A stretch of 64,000 nt of DNA from Arthrospira sp. PCC 9108. Lineage in GTDB: Bacteria > Cyanobacteriota > Cyanobacteriia > Cyanobacteriales > Microcoleaceae. The notes beneath the pieces were generated by a model. It saw only the letters and a list, made by a program, of their open reading frames with translations. It did no database searches and had not been told where the DNA came from. The position numbers were made by a program, and so were the translations under genes. The stretch is taken from positions 1,519,501 to 1,583,500 of the forward strand of contig CP066886.1 of the NCBI GenBank assembly GCA_016745315.1, given 5' to 3'. Position 1 is the first letter of the stretch. Each line of letters begins with the position of its first letter. Below, piece after piece: positions 1 through 9,320 of the stretch.

Positions 1-897
1 TGTCTGACAATTGGAGTCCAGTTGTGTTTGAACAGATGTAACCCATCTTTGGTTTGGAACAGCCAATTTTCGTGTCTTTCTTTCCCATTGCTAAGTTTAA
101 TTGTTCCATATCTGAAATAATTACTTAGCTTTTCGTGACTTGCCTTTCCGCATCTTGATACTGTCCATGCCCGTAACATTTGCCAGATTGCATTATCTAG
201 TTTAGTGAAGGTCTCTTTTGAGACTACCGCTGAATAATAGTTTGACCATCCCCGAATAATTGGATTTAGTCTACTTATCAGGGCTGATTGAGGTGCTGTT
301 TTGTATTGTTTTATTACACCTTTTATCGCTTCTTTGTGGGCTTTAACTGCTTTGTTGCTGGGTTTTATGTGGGTTTTATGTCCGATTAATCGGCTTGCTG
401 CCCCACCTGTTTTCCCAGATTTATACTTTCCTACGGGATATTGCCTGATATTGAATCCTAAAAAATCGAACCCAGGTTCCTCAATCTTGCCATTATACTC
501 AATAGGCTTGAGTGTGTGACATATTCGGGTCTTTTCAGGTTTAATCTCTAGTCCTACAGGTTTTAGCCATTCAGAAATTGCAGTCTTGCACTGTTCAATG
601 ATTCCTAGGTCTCTTGATATGACCACAAAATCATCGGCATATCTTATAAGGTTTACCTGAGTGGTTGTTCCTTTGTTTGGATACATTCCTTTGACTAGCC
701 TTTCCATACCATCCAGTGCGATGTTGGCGAGTATTGGACTTATCACCCCTCCTTGAGGTGTCCCTGCTTCTGTATCCTCAAATACACCGTTATCTAGCAC
801 GCCTGCTTTGAGCCATTGTTTCAGGTCTCTTTTTAGGTTGCTTGGACAATGAATTTTTGACAGTAGGTAGTCATGGTTTATTCGGTCAAAGCATTTT
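1..897 (-). CDS. ltrA: Group II intron reverse transcriptase/maturase, C-terminal exon (partial)
   Basis: Translated on the minus strand from 897, the frame is open without a stop to the window edge. It begins KCFDRINHDYLLSK, the RT motif carrying the first catalytic aspartate. It continues with AGTPQGGVISPILANIALDG, the catalytic IRYADDFVV (around 625-640), the FLGF motif near 445, and the thumb/maturase (X) region down to about 60. An HNH domain, if present, would lie beyond position 1. There is no start codon because the reading frame continues from the N-terminal exon at 1786-2363 once the inner intron is removed. I saw no frameshift or internal stop over 897 nt, which argues for recent or continuing selection. 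Confidence 0.88.
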
Positions 898-1785
898 GTT
901 ATGGTCGAAAGGGAAGTCACCTTCCCCAACTCCACTTCAAAACCGTACTTGAGACTTTCATCTCATACGGCTCCTGATGTGGATACCCCTTTGTCAGTGG
1001 GAACAGGGCTACAACCCCCTGCTTTATGACCTCAACTTTCGGAGCTATATACACACGTAGTCATTAACTCGTTTTCGTCATAACACTCTTAGTTGTCGCG
1101 GTCTCTATATCCACACCGTGACTAGTGGGCATATCCTAACCATTACAGTTAGGCATTAGCTTTCAGTCACATCCTTTTCCCTTAAAGGCATACGCTTACA
1201 CTTTTCGCTACTCCACAGGTACATCCTGCCACTTGAGAGCCAATGAGGGGTTTAAACGTTCCATCTATGCGGGCATTCCATCTTTAGATTTGTCCTATCC
1301 ATCGGGGTACTTTAAAAGTCTGTGTAGGTAGTTATAGCAGTCTCCTACTTTTCCCCTTACTCTTTTGAGCGCAGCGTATCAACCTGTTTCGCTACTGACG
1401 CTTTACGATGGTTCAGCCGGACATTCGGTTTCCCTAATCATGGATGGTTGGCAGTGGTCGCATTTGGTAGTAGGTTCTACTTCACGCCTTCCGTTCCCCG
1501 CTTCAATCCTGGGGTTATGATTCCCAAAACTGGGGGTGGCTATCGCCGTTACTCTCAACCTTACGTTATACTCAAGGGGTTCATAACTTTCCCTCTTTTT
1601 TTTCGCTCAGTTTTGACCTTGAGTCTCTCTGCCTTATCTGGTTGTCGAAGCCAGATGTTGAGACACATAGATAGTTATGGGATGGTCAGGGGTGCGAATC
1701 CCTTATATTCCACCAAGGGGTGGAAGTCCCACTAGGAGGTTATTTCAGGCATTGCAGCCCTATTTCACTCCTAAACGTCTCGCAC
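898..1785 (-). mobile_element. ORF-less group II intron nested inside the RT gene of the outer intron
   Basis: This 888-nt minus-strand intron starts at 1785 with GTGCGAG and ends at 898 with the dinucleotide AC. Domain V is at 939-973: GAGCCGTATGA, a short loop, then CAAGTACGG. A domain VI hairpin follows at about 905-935. The 5' domains closely resemble those of the outer intron, for example around 1381-1560 versus 2650-2830, but domain IV is only about 100 nt and has no ORF. EBS1 at 1333-1338 (GCTATA) is fully complementary to the last six bases of the upstream exon (TATAGC, 1786-1791). Removing 898-1785 joins codons GC|A and restores ...ADIA-KCFD..., an intact RT frame. It would need a maturase supplied by another copy or by the spliced host RT itself. 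Confidence 0.88.
939..973 (-). ncRNA. Group II intron domain V of the inner intron
   Basis: Read on the minus strand, the segment forms the canonical domain V hairpin. GAGCCGTATGAGA pairs with TCTCAAGTACGGTTTT around a GAAA-type turn, with the catalytic AGC triad near its base. It is followed after a few nucleotides by the domain VI helix and the intron end at 898. This is the best-conserved part of any group II intron and fixes the orientation and 3' limit of the element. Confidence 0.9.
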
Positions 1786-2363
1786 GCTATATCAGCGTCT
1801 AGCACATAATAACTTTCGTGTTTGATACTTAGATATATTCTGGCTATTGCATCTTGGGCAGACCGTCCAGGACGGAACCCATAGCTTGTGCCTTCAAACC
1901 TCGATTCCCATTCAGGTTCGAGAGCCGACTTAACCAAGGCTTGCCTGGCTCTATCTTGGATTGTGGGTATGCCTAACGGGCGTTTTTCATCCCTACCAGG
2001 TTTTGGAATCCACACCCTTCGCAGTGGTTTTAATTTGAGGTTTCCCTTAATGTTTTTGACAAGTTCTAACCTTTGTCTTGGAGAGATTACTCTTACTCCA
2101 TCAACTCCGGCTGTTTTCTTGCCTTGATTATCTTGAGTCACTCGACGCACTGCTAAAAGCCGGGCATAATATGATTTCACCAATAGACGTTGCAACCTTC
2201 TTACCTTTGCATTTTGTCCCGATTTAGCTGCTTGAAATATACTCTTTTGGAGCTTGAAAACTTTCCGTTGAACCTTAGTCCATGAGATTGCCTTCCATGC
2301 GTTGCTCGTAGTCTTGATTGGTTTTGGTTTCCCAAACCCTTTCTTTAAACTCGCTATCGCCAT
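1786..2363 (-). CDS. ltrA: Group II intron reverse transcriptase, N-terminal exon
   Basis: The first exon of the outer intron's RT starts with ATG at 2363, preceded by AGTAGGTG at Shine-Dalgarno distance. It carries the N-terminal region, GVDGV, RRVWIPKPGRDEKRPLGIPT and YGFRPGRSAQDAI, all group II RT signatures, and reaches ADIA just before the first catalytic Asp motif. If the inner intron is not removed, the frame runs on into it (CETFRSEIGLQ...) and stops at 1740, giving a 207-residue product without a catalytic site. Splicing restores the join to the exon at 1-897. Confidence 0.88.
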
Positions 2364-3061
2364 TTGTACACCTACTAGGCTCTATTTCTTTACAATCAAA
2401 CCGTGACCTGTTAGCATATCCCTACCATTACAGTCGGGCATTGGCTTTTGGTCACATCTCATCCCCTAATAGGCTTGCGCTTACACTTTCACTACTGACT
2501 TTCTCGACCAAATTGTCAGAGCCTAGAAGGGGTTAAAACGTTCCATTTATATGGGCATTCCATCTTTAGATTTGTCTTATCCACCGGGGTACTTTTAAAG
2601 GTCTGTGTGGGTAGAGTGAAGAATCCCCCACTTTTCCCCTTGCCCTTTTGAGCGCAGCGTATCAACCTATTTCGCTACTTAATATTTACGATGGTTCAAG
2701 CCGGACATTCGGTTTCCCTAATCATGGATGGTTGGCAGTGGTCTCAATTCTGGTGTTGGGTTACACCTCGGAGCCTTCCGTTCCCCGCTTCAATCCTGGG
2801 GTTGTGGTTCCCAAAATTGGGGGTGGCTATCGCCGTTACTCTCTTTCGCAATTGTTAAGGAATCTTTAAGATTTCAGTTTTGCGTTTTGACCTTGAGTTC
2901 CCTGCCTTGTTTTGTATATTTCTATACCAAACGTTGGGACATATAAACAGTTATGGGGATGGTCAGGAGTGCGCTCCTTATATTCAACCAAGGGGTTGAA
3001 GTCCCCACCAGGCGGTTATTTCGGGTATTGCAACCCTATTTTATGCCTGAACGTCTCGCAC
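2364..3061 (-). ncRNA. Domains I-III of the outer group II intron (no gene)
   Basis: These roughly 700 nt between the 5' splice site and the RT start hold no gene. The minus strand reads as group II intron domains I-III and is collinear with 1105-1785 of the inner intron over nearly its full length. The two differ most sharply in the EBS1 loop (2616-2621 here, 1333-1338 there), which sets target specificity. Short plus-strand frames across it are antisense shadows. Confidence 0.8.
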
Positions 3062-3931
3062 CGTCACCAATATTATAACAAAGCCTGTAAAGTGACAGAG
3101 TCGCGCCCAATAGCCTCCTCTCCTGCCAATTCAGAACCTGCCAATTCAGAAGCGGCTGTGAAGATTAAATTTATCCACACCACAACCCTCCGCTCCGCCA
3201 TTGAAGACCTTTCCGAACTCTCAAGCGATCAACAAGTCGAAATTAAAGAACAAAGTGTTTATCCGATTCACTCCTATGCCTACCAAACCGGAGATTACCT
3301 GAAATTTGCATTTTTTGGTCAATCATTTAAGGGAAAGAATACTTGGTTTGTTCACAGCAGAGATGTGGAGATATACAATCAGAATCTCCAGATTAAACCC
3401 GATAAAATTTTACTACCTGTTCCTTGGTTTCCGCAAACTGACAACTATCGAGATCCAGAAAGAACTTGTAATTCATTGTCTTGTGCCATGTGTTTAGAAT
3501 ATTTCAAGCCGGGAACTTTACTCGGAACCACTGGAGATGATATCTACTTAGAAGTGGTTTTTAAATATGGAGATACCACCGATCATACAGTGCAAACCCA
3601 AGCCTTATCAGATTTGGGTTTAAAAAGCACTTGGCACACCGATCTGGATTTTGATGATGTTTATCGAGAACTAGAAGCGAAGCGTCCTGTTGTGATTGGT
3701 ATTTATCATCGGGGGACGACGGAACATCCTTGTGGCGGTCACATGATTGTTGTCCGGGGGCGCACTGAAAACGGGGATTTTGTTGTTAATGATCCTTATG
3801 GTTCTCTTAATGATTGCTACACCGGAGCGGTTGAAAATGGTAAGGGTGCAATTTACAGCAAATATGAAATGACCTATCGTTGGACAGCAGAAGGACCCGG
3901 AACTGGTTGGGGCAGACTTTTTCAAGCCTAG
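3062..3931 (+). pseudogene. C39-like cysteine peptidase, 5' end lost at the intron insertion
   Basis: The frame downstream of the intron junction encodes about 289 residues ending at the TAG at 3929-3931. The C-terminal half matches the C39-like peptidase family: PWFPQTDN, then ERTCNSLSCAM with the likely nucleophile Cys (first C), GGHMIVVRG with the catalytic His, and VNDPYG with the Asp. The preceding 100 residues look like a beta-rich accessory domain. The first codons after the junction (RHQYYNKACK) have no convincing start. GTG at 3092 is possible, but it lacks a good ribosome site. The rest of the gene, or its promoter, must lie left of the window behind the antisense intron, so expression is probably lost or altered. 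A functional N-terminally shortened product cannot be excluded. Confidence 0.65.
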
Positions 3932-4027
3932 GAATTAATGGATTAAGATGGAATCGGCGATTTGATCACCAAGGAGAATCAAATCGCCTGAATTCCAAGG
4001 CTTCCATTATGAAGCCCTTAGCTAAGA

Positions 4028-5287
4028 TTAAGACATCTGCTTAAAAAAGGCGATCGCCTCTTTCAACGCCACCACAAAGGCATCAATATCCTCGTGGGTA
4101 TTGTAAAAATAACAACTCGCCCGCGCCGTAGAATTAACCTTTAGATACTTATGTAAAGGTTGGGTGCAGTGGTGTCCTGAACGCACCGCCACCCCCGAAT
4201 CATTCAACAGCATTGATAAGTCATTAGGGTGAATTTCTCCCGCTGAAAATGATGCTAATGCCGCCCGTCCTTTACCCTCAGGCGTCGGGGAGGGTCCATA
4301 CACAGTAATATCGGGAATAGCACTTAATTTATGGAACAAATAAGCCGTTAATTCCTGTTCGTAGGCGTGGATTTTATCCATGCCAATTGTGCTTAAATAA
4401 TCCAGGGCTGCACCTAAAGCGATCGCCTCCCCAATCGCCGGAGTTCCCGCCTCAAACTTATGGGGTAATTCCCCACAGGTAAAACCCTCTAACGACACCT
4501 CCCCAATCATCTCGCCACCCCCTAAAAATGGTGACATCGACTCCAGTATTTCCCGCTTACCATACAAAAACCCAATCCCCGTCGGTCCACACATTTTATG
4601 ACCCGAACCCACCAACCAATCACAATCAATTTCCTTGACATTTATCGGTAAATGTGGTAAACTCTGGCAGGCATCAACCAACACCTTTGCCCCATATTGG
4701 TGGGCAATTTCCGTAATTTCCTTAACCGGATTAATGCAGCCCAAGACATTAGACATTTGTAGGACAGCCACCAACTTAGTCCGAGGGGAAATTAAGCCTT
4801 TAAACTCCTCAAAATCAAACTCCTGGTTAGCCGTTAATCCCACATACTTAATCACCGCCCCAGTTTGATTAGCCAACATTTGCCAAGGCACTAAATTACT
4901 GTGATGTTCCATCACCGACAAAATAATCTCATCCCCAGCCTGTAGATTTTCCCTCCCCCAAGAATAGGCTACCAAATTCACAGCTTCGCTCGCGTTACGG
5001 GTATAAATAATTTCCTGGTAGGAATCAGCATTAATAAACTCAACCACTTTCTGGCGGGCTTTTTCATATTCGTCAGTCGCCTTAGCGCTAAGGGTATGAA
5101 TACCCCGATGAACATTAGAATTATATCTTTGATAATAGTTTTGGATAGCATCTAAAACCACCTGGGGTTTTTGAGAAGTCGCGGCATTATCCAAATAAAC
5201 CAGAGGATGTCCGTTTACCTCCTGATGTAGAATGGGGAAATCTCCCCGCACCTTTTCTCCTAGTGTTTTCTCTTTAATAAGTGTCAT
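4028..5287 (-). CDS. sufS: SufS cysteine desulfurase
   Basis: This PLP-dependent enzyme takes sulfur from L-cysteine for Fe-S cluster assembly on SufBCD. The 419 residues are the normal length for group II desulfurases. The PLP lysine is K231 in GSGHKMCGPTG, and the persulfide-forming cysteine is C374 in RSGHHCTQPLH, the SufS-type short loop. HHSN near residue 129 stacks on PLP. It is the last gene of the minus-strand sufB-sufC-sufD-sufS run, 135 bp after sufD. The gap contains no strong terminator, so read-through from the sufB promoter is likely. The start MTLIKEKTLG fits family starts. No SufE or SufU gene is seen nearby. Confidence 0.95.
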   Translation of the reverse strand: MTLIKEKTLGEKVRGDFPILHQEVNGHPLVYLDNAATSQKPQVVLDAIQNYYQRYNSNVHRGIHTLSAKATDEYEKARQKVVEFINADSYQEIIYTRNASEAVNLVAYSWGRENLQAGDEIILSVMEHHSNLVPWQMLANQTGAVIKYVGLTANQEFDFEEFKGLISPRTKLVAVLQMSNVLGCINPVKEITEIAHQYGAKVLVDACQSLPHLPINVKEIDCDWLVGSGHKMCGPTGIGFLYGKREILESMSPFLGGGEMIGEVSLEGFTCGELPHKFEAGTPAIGEAIALGAALDYLSTIGMDKIHAYEQELTAYLFHKLSAIPDITVYGPSPTPEGKGRAALASFSAGEIHPNDLSMLLNDSGVAVRSGHHCTQPLHKYLKVNSTARASCYFYNTHEDIDAFVVALKEAIAFFKQMS

Positions 5288-5422
5288 TTTGTCTAATCCC
5301 TAAATCTAGCAATTGTCAACCAGCAACCCTCAAAGCATCCCTGGTAATTCCCCCATCATCAACATAGCAGAGGTGAGGGGAGATAGTTGATTAATCATCA
5401 ATTAATTTCCCCTTAACCCCCT

Positions 5423-6799
5423 TTACATTTCCCCTTCGTCAGTGCGACAAGCCACACAACGGGCTAAAATTTGCTGGAGAGAAACCAAAGGCAATTTATC
5501 CAAAATTTCCGCCGCAAAAGCATCAATTAACAGGTTCCGGCTGGTTTTTTCATCCAGTCCCCGACTCCGCAGATAGAAAATCTCATCCGCTTCTAATTGG
5601 CTCACAGTTGCGCCGTGGGCACATTTGACATTATCAGCCACAATTTCTAATTGAGGCTTCGTATTAACCCGCCCTTTAGCCGATAACAACAGATTACGAT
5701 TCAGTTGAGTCGCATCAGTCATTTGTGCCGCTTGGGGAACCACAATCCGACCATTAAATATACCATGGGCGCGGTCATCCACAATAGCCTTATGTAATTG
5801 ATTGATGACACCATGGGGATGGTTCAAAAATACCGCGCTATGGGTATCAGCGACCTGTTGACCATTCACCAGAGTTAAACCATTAAGCTGAGTTTCGGTT
5901 CCTGCAGCGGTTTGGTGAATATCGAAGTTATGGCGAGACAATTTCGCCCCCAAACTAATCGCGTTACCAGTATAACGGCTATCGCGCCCTTGGGAAACGA
6001 CAGTGCGACCAATATGGAAAGATGAAGCCAATTCTCGTTGAAGGCGAGTATGTTGTAATTCCGCATTATCACCAACCCATAACTCCGCCACCGTGTTAGT
6101 GAAATAAGGAGTTTTTTGGGTGCGGTCTGAACAACCTAAAATATTCGCCGTCGCGTAGTGTTCAATTACCGTCGCTTTGCTTCCGGGTTCAGCCACAATT
6201 AAAAGCCGAGGTTGACTCGTTACTGGCTGGCTGCTACTGAGGGAAATAAACAGCAGATGAATGGGCGTATCAATTACTTGATTTTGGTGAACCCAGACCA
6301 CCGCCGCATCAGCCAAAGATGAAGTATTTAGGGCGGTAAAAACTTCCTGGCTGTCGGGTTGTTGGGTTAGGTAGTTCCCCAACTTATCCGATAATGGTTT
6401 ATCGAGTTGTCCTAAATTCCCGACAAATACTCCATCAGGAAGATTATCTAAACAGGACAGTTGAGGGGAGTAAAAACCATTCACAAAAACCAACCTAGTC
6501 CCTTTAACTTCCGGTAGGATTAAAGGTGAAATCTCCTCGCGGGAAAGTTCTACCGCCGTGGCGGCTTGAAAAGGCAATTCCAACAAAGCCGAAAGGTCGG
6601 TAAATCGCCAATCTTCATGGCGGCGGGTAGGGATAGCTAATTCCTTAACCCAACTGGCGGCATTATCACGAATATTTTGTAACTGTTCGGCAATGTTTCT
6701 TTCTAAAGGGAAACTCGCCGGAACCGGAAGGGAACCCGTTACCTGATTAAGTAACTGATTCAAATAGGAAACTTCTGGTTTTTCTTGAATCTGAATCAT
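5423..6799 (-). CDS. sufD: SufD, Fe-S cluster scaffold complex subunit
   Basis: The 458-residue protein has the SufB/SufD beta-helix core in its C-terminal two thirds, including GRIVVPQAAQMTDATQ, then KPQLEIVADNVKCAHGATV and the helical tail FYLRSRGLDEKTSRNLLIDA. SufD pairs with SufB and two SufC subunits to form the cytosolic scaffold on which clusters are built. The Cys-Ala-His of VKCAHGAT is conserved in the family. It starts only 3 bp after sufC, so the two are translationally linked. The final residues (ARCVACRTDEGEM) carry two extra cysteines of unknown importance. Confidence 0.95.
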   Translation of the reverse strand: MIQIQEKPEVSYLNQLLNQVTGSLPVPASFPLERNIAEQLQNIRDNAASWVKELAIPTRRHEDWRFTDLSALLELPFQAATAVELSREEISPLILPEVKGTRLVFVNGFYSPQLSCLDNLPDGVFVGNLGQLDKPLSDKLGNYLTQQPDSQEVFTALNTSSLADAAVVWVHQNQVIDTPIHLLFISLSSSQPVTSQPRLLIVAEPGSKATVIEHYATANILGCSDRTQKTPYFTNTVAELWVGDNAELQHTRLQRELASSFHIGRTVVSQGRDSRYTGNAISLGAKLSRHNFDIHQTAAGTETQLNGLTLVNGQQVADTHSAVFLNHPHGVINQLHKAIVDDRAHGIFNGRIVVPQAAQMTDATQLNRNLLLSAKGRVNTKPQLEIVADNVKCAHGATVSQLEADEIFYLRSRGLDEKTSRNLLIDAFAAEILDKLPLVSLQQILARCVACRTDEGEM

Positions 6800-6802
6800 T
6801 AA

Positions 6803-7585
6803 CTACACCCCCACTGTCGCTGCTTCAATTATATCATCATAGCCCTGTTCTTCCAACTCTAGCGCCAATTCCTTAGCACCAGTTTTAATAATTCTGCCAT
6901 CCGCCATGACATGAACATAATCAGGAACAATGTAATCCAATAAGCGCTGATAGTGAGTAATCACCAGCATGGCATTTTCAGCATTAGCCAATTGATTCAC
7001 ACCATTAGCGACAATTTTCAGCGCATCAATATCTAAGCCGGAATCAGTCTCATCTAAAATTGCTAATTTCGGTTCTAATAAAGCCATCTGCAAGATTTCA
7101 TTGCGTTTCTTCTCACCACCGGAAAAGCCCTGATTAACGCTACGTTCCAGAAACTCTGGACGCATTTTAACTACTTCTAATTTCTCCTGGATTAAATCCT
7201 CAAAATCAAACACATCCAACTCGTCTAAGCCCCGATGTTTCCGTTGAGAATTGTAAGCCACTCGCAGGAAATCCAGATTACTAACCCCAGGGATTTCGAT
7301 GGGATATTGGAAAGCCAAAAATATCCCGATTAAGGCACGTTCATCAGCTTCTAATTCCAGGAGATTTTGTCCTAAAAATGTGACTTCGCCTCCGGTGACT
7401 TCATAAGCCGGATGTCCCGCCAAGATTTTAGAAAAGGTACTTTTTCCCGACCCATTTTGACCCATAATGGCGTGAATTTCCCCGGCTTTAACTTCCAGGT
7501 TCAAGCCTTTTAAAATAGGATTACCATCAATGGTAGCGGTTAAATTCTTAACCGACAAAATCACTGGACTGTTTTCTTGAATCAT
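6803..7585 (-). CDS. sufC: SufC, Fe-S assembly ATPase
   Basis: This ABC-type ATPase of 260 residues powers conformational change in the SufBC2D scaffold. It is a cytosolic assembly factor and not a transporter. Walker A is GQNGSGKST near residue 42, the signature is FSGGEKKRNEI near 155, Walker B is LAILDETDSGLD, and the switch His is in LVITHYQRLL. The DETDSGLD variant with EKKRNE in the signature is typical of SufC. It lies 130 bp after sufB and nearly touches sufD. Confidence 0.96.
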   Translation of the reverse strand: MIQENSPVILSVKNLTATIDGNPILKGLNLEVKAGEIHAIMGQNGSGKSTFSKILAGHPAYEVTGGEVTFLGQNLLELEADERALIGIFLAFQYPIEIPGVSNLDFLRVAYNSQRKHRGLDELDVFDFEDLIQEKLEVVKMRPEFLERSVNQGFSGGEKKRNEILQMALLEPKLAILDETDSGLDIDALKIVANGVNQLANAENAMLVITHYQRLLDYIVPDYVHVMADGRIIKTGAKELALELEEQGYDDIIEAATVGV

Positions 7586-7715
7586 TCTTAACCTCTCAAT
7601 GTGTGTGTTTGATTTGTGTTAGTGGATGAACTCACCTCATTAGGGGGTTTCCATTGACCTGAGTTATTGACAACTTCCCATCAAAGGTAAACCCCAGACA
7701 ACGGAAATAGATAGT

Positions 7716-9152
7716 TTAACCGACAGCGCCTTCTAGTTTGAGACTCAGCAGTTTATCGGCTTCGGCGGCAAACTCCATGGGTAATTTATTAAACACATCT
7801 TTACAGAAGCCGCTGATAATCATAGACACAGCATCTTCTTCGGCAATTCCCCGTTGAGTAAAGTAAAACAATTGGTCTTCCCCAATTTTAGAAGTCGAGG
7901 CTTCATGTTCAACTTTGGCGGTATTATTTTCGACTTGAATATACGGGAAAGTATTAGCCTGTCCACAGTCGCCAATTAACATAGAGTCGCACTGGGAATA
8001 ATTCCGCGCCCCGATAGCTTTCGGACCCATTTTGACTAAGCCACGATAGCTATTAGCAGACCGACCCGCCGAAATACCCTTAGAAATAATAGTGCTGCGG
8101 GTATTTTTGCCAATATGAACCATTTTAGTTCCTGTATCAGCCTGTTGACAGTTATTGGTGAGGGCGACGGAGTAAAATTCCCCGACGGAATTATCACCGA
8201 CCAACACACAACTAGGATATTTCCAAGTAATGGCTGACCCGGTTTCTACCTGAGTCCAGGAAATCTTAGAATTTACGCCTTTGCAAAGTCCCCGTTTGGT
8301 GACAAAGTTATAAATTCCGCCTTTTCCATCTTCATCCCCAGCAAACCAATTTTGCACGGTAGAATATTCGATGGTGGCATTATCCAAAGCCACTAATTCG
8401 ACGACGGCGGCGTGTAATTGGTTGGTGTCGAACATGGGGGCGGTACAGCCTTCTAAATAGGTGACAGAACTGCCAGATTCTGCTACAATTAAGGTGCGCT
8501 CGAACTGCCCAGATTCACCGTTATTAATGCGGAAATAGGTAGACAAGTCCATCGGACATTTAACGCCTTTGGGAATGTACACGAATGAACCATCACTAAA
8601 CACGGCTGAGTTGAGGGCGGCGAAGTAGTTATCACCGACAGGAACTACACTGCCTAAATATTTCTCAATCAGTTCTGGGTGGCTTTCTACGGCTTCGGAA
8701 ATTGAGCAGAAAATTACGCCTTCTTCGGCGAGTTTTTCTTTAAAAGTGGTGGCAATTGAGACACTATCAAAGACGGCATCTACTGCGACATTAGCCAGCC
8801 GTTTCTGTTCGGATAGGGGAATCCCTAATTTTTCAAAGGTTTCTATTAAGGTGGGGTCTACTTCTTCTAAACTGCCTTTTTTCTTCTCAACTTTGGGGGC
8901 GGAATAGTAGATAATATTTTGATAGTCAATGGGGGGGTAGTGAACATGGGGCCAGGTGGGTTCAGCCATTTTCTGCCACTGCTGATAGGCTCGGAGACGG
9001 AAATTTAACATAAATTCCGGCTCATTTTTTTTGGATGATATCAGCCGCACCACATCTTCACTCAGCCCCTTGGGGATGGTGTCGGACTCAATATCAGTGA
9101 CAAAGCCGTATTTATAAGGCTGGTTGACTAGGGTTTTGACTGAAGCACTCAT
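7716..9152 (-). CDS. sufB: SufB, Fe-S cluster scaffold protein
   Basis: This 478-residue scaffold protein carries the nascent cluster. Recognisable blocks are IYYSAPK, the PVGDNYFAALNSAVFSDGSF region, GVNSKISWTQVETGSAITWK, and the core LIGDCGQANTFPY with the following KVEHEASTSKIGEDQLFY. In related SufB proteins a Cys in the core and a Glu in this area act in sulfur transfer and cluster building. As first gene of the suf run, it is transcribed away from sufR across a 192-bp divergent region carrying candidate SufR operators. Confidence 0.96.
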   Translation of the reverse strand: MSASVKTLVNQPYKYGFVTDIESDTIPKGLSEDVVRLISSKKNEPEFMLNFRLRAYQQWQKMAEPTWPHVHYPPIDYQNIIYYSAPKVEKKKGSLEEVDPTLIETFEKLGIPLSEQKRLANVAVDAVFDSVSIATTFKEKLAEEGVIFCSISEAVESHPELIEKYLGSVVPVGDNYFAALNSAVFSDGSFVYIPKGVKCPMDLSTYFRINNGESGQFERTLIVAESGSSVTYLEGCTAPMFDTNQLHAAVVELVALDNATIEYSTVQNWFAGDEDGKGGIYNFVTKRGLCKGVNSKISWTQVETGSAITWKYPSCVLVGDNSVGEFYSVALTNNCQQADTGTKMVHIGKNTRSTIISKGISAGRSANSYRGLVKMGPKAIGARNYSQCDSMLIGDCGQANTFPYIQVENNTAKVEHEASTSKIGEDQLFYFTQRGIAEEDAVSMIISGFCKDVFNKLPMEFAAEADKLLSLKLEGAVG

Positions 9153-9259
9153 ATATTTTGTGTTCTCTTGTGTTCGTTTGGTTTACGGTCTGATGTCCCG
9201 GTCAATCGCCTGGACAAACTCCCACGGGATGGCAGATCCCAAGTCCCACTTCCGGGGAC

Positions 9260-9283
9260 TTAAACAACCTATTTGTTATTTAA
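9260..9283. promoter_or_regulatory. Candidate SufR operator 1 between sufB and sufR
   Basis: A 24-bp imperfect palindrome runs from TTAAACAACC to TGTTATTTAA, with half-sites AACA and TGTT separated by 7 bp. It lies 108 bp from the sufB start and 62 bp from the sufR start in their shared promoter region. SufR of Synechocystis is known to bind CAAC/GTTG-type inverted repeats here. The match is by eye only. Confidence 0.45.
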
Positions 9284-9304
9284 GTCTATTTTAGGTTACA
9301 TTAG

Positions 9305-9320
9305 CAACAACTGTATTGTC
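9305..9320. promoter_or_regulatory. Candidate SufR operator 2 close to the sufR start
   Basis: The sequence CAACAACTGTATTGTC contains inverted ACAA and TTGT half-sites 5 bp apart. It ends 25 bp before the sufR ATG, a position suited to autorepression. It resembles the first site at 9260-9283 in its CAAC core. Binding is inferred from the known biology of SufR, not shown by the sequence. Confidence 0.4.

Larger units (their letters stand above)
1..3061 (-). mobile_element. Group II intron (outer), 5' part plus interrupted RT gene, running off the left edge
   Basis: On the minus strand a group II intron begins at 3061 with GTGCGAG, a match to the GUGYG 5' consensus. It runs through about 700 nt of non-coding domain I-III sequence, then a reverse-transcriptase ORF in domain IV, and leaves the window at 1. 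Its own domain V and 3' end are not in view. The 5' boundary is supported by pairing: the loop at 2616-2621 (CTTCAC on the minus strand) sits where EBS1 is expected and complements 5 of 6 bases of the last six exon bases, GTGACG (3062-3067). A second intron (898-1785) lies inside the RT gene. The element is antisense to the peptidase gene at 3062-3931, so it cannot be spliced out of that gene's mRNA. Confidence 0.88.

Noticed and set aside
1448..1735. 95-residue plus-strand frame, with others at 1888-2946
   Set aside because: They lie antisense to group II intron RNA or the RT exon and have no protein-like features.
2912..3061. N-terminal extension of the C39-like peptidase through the intron end
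   Set aside because: These codons are antisense to the intron's 5' domain; the intron boundary at 3061 shows they are not original coding sequence.
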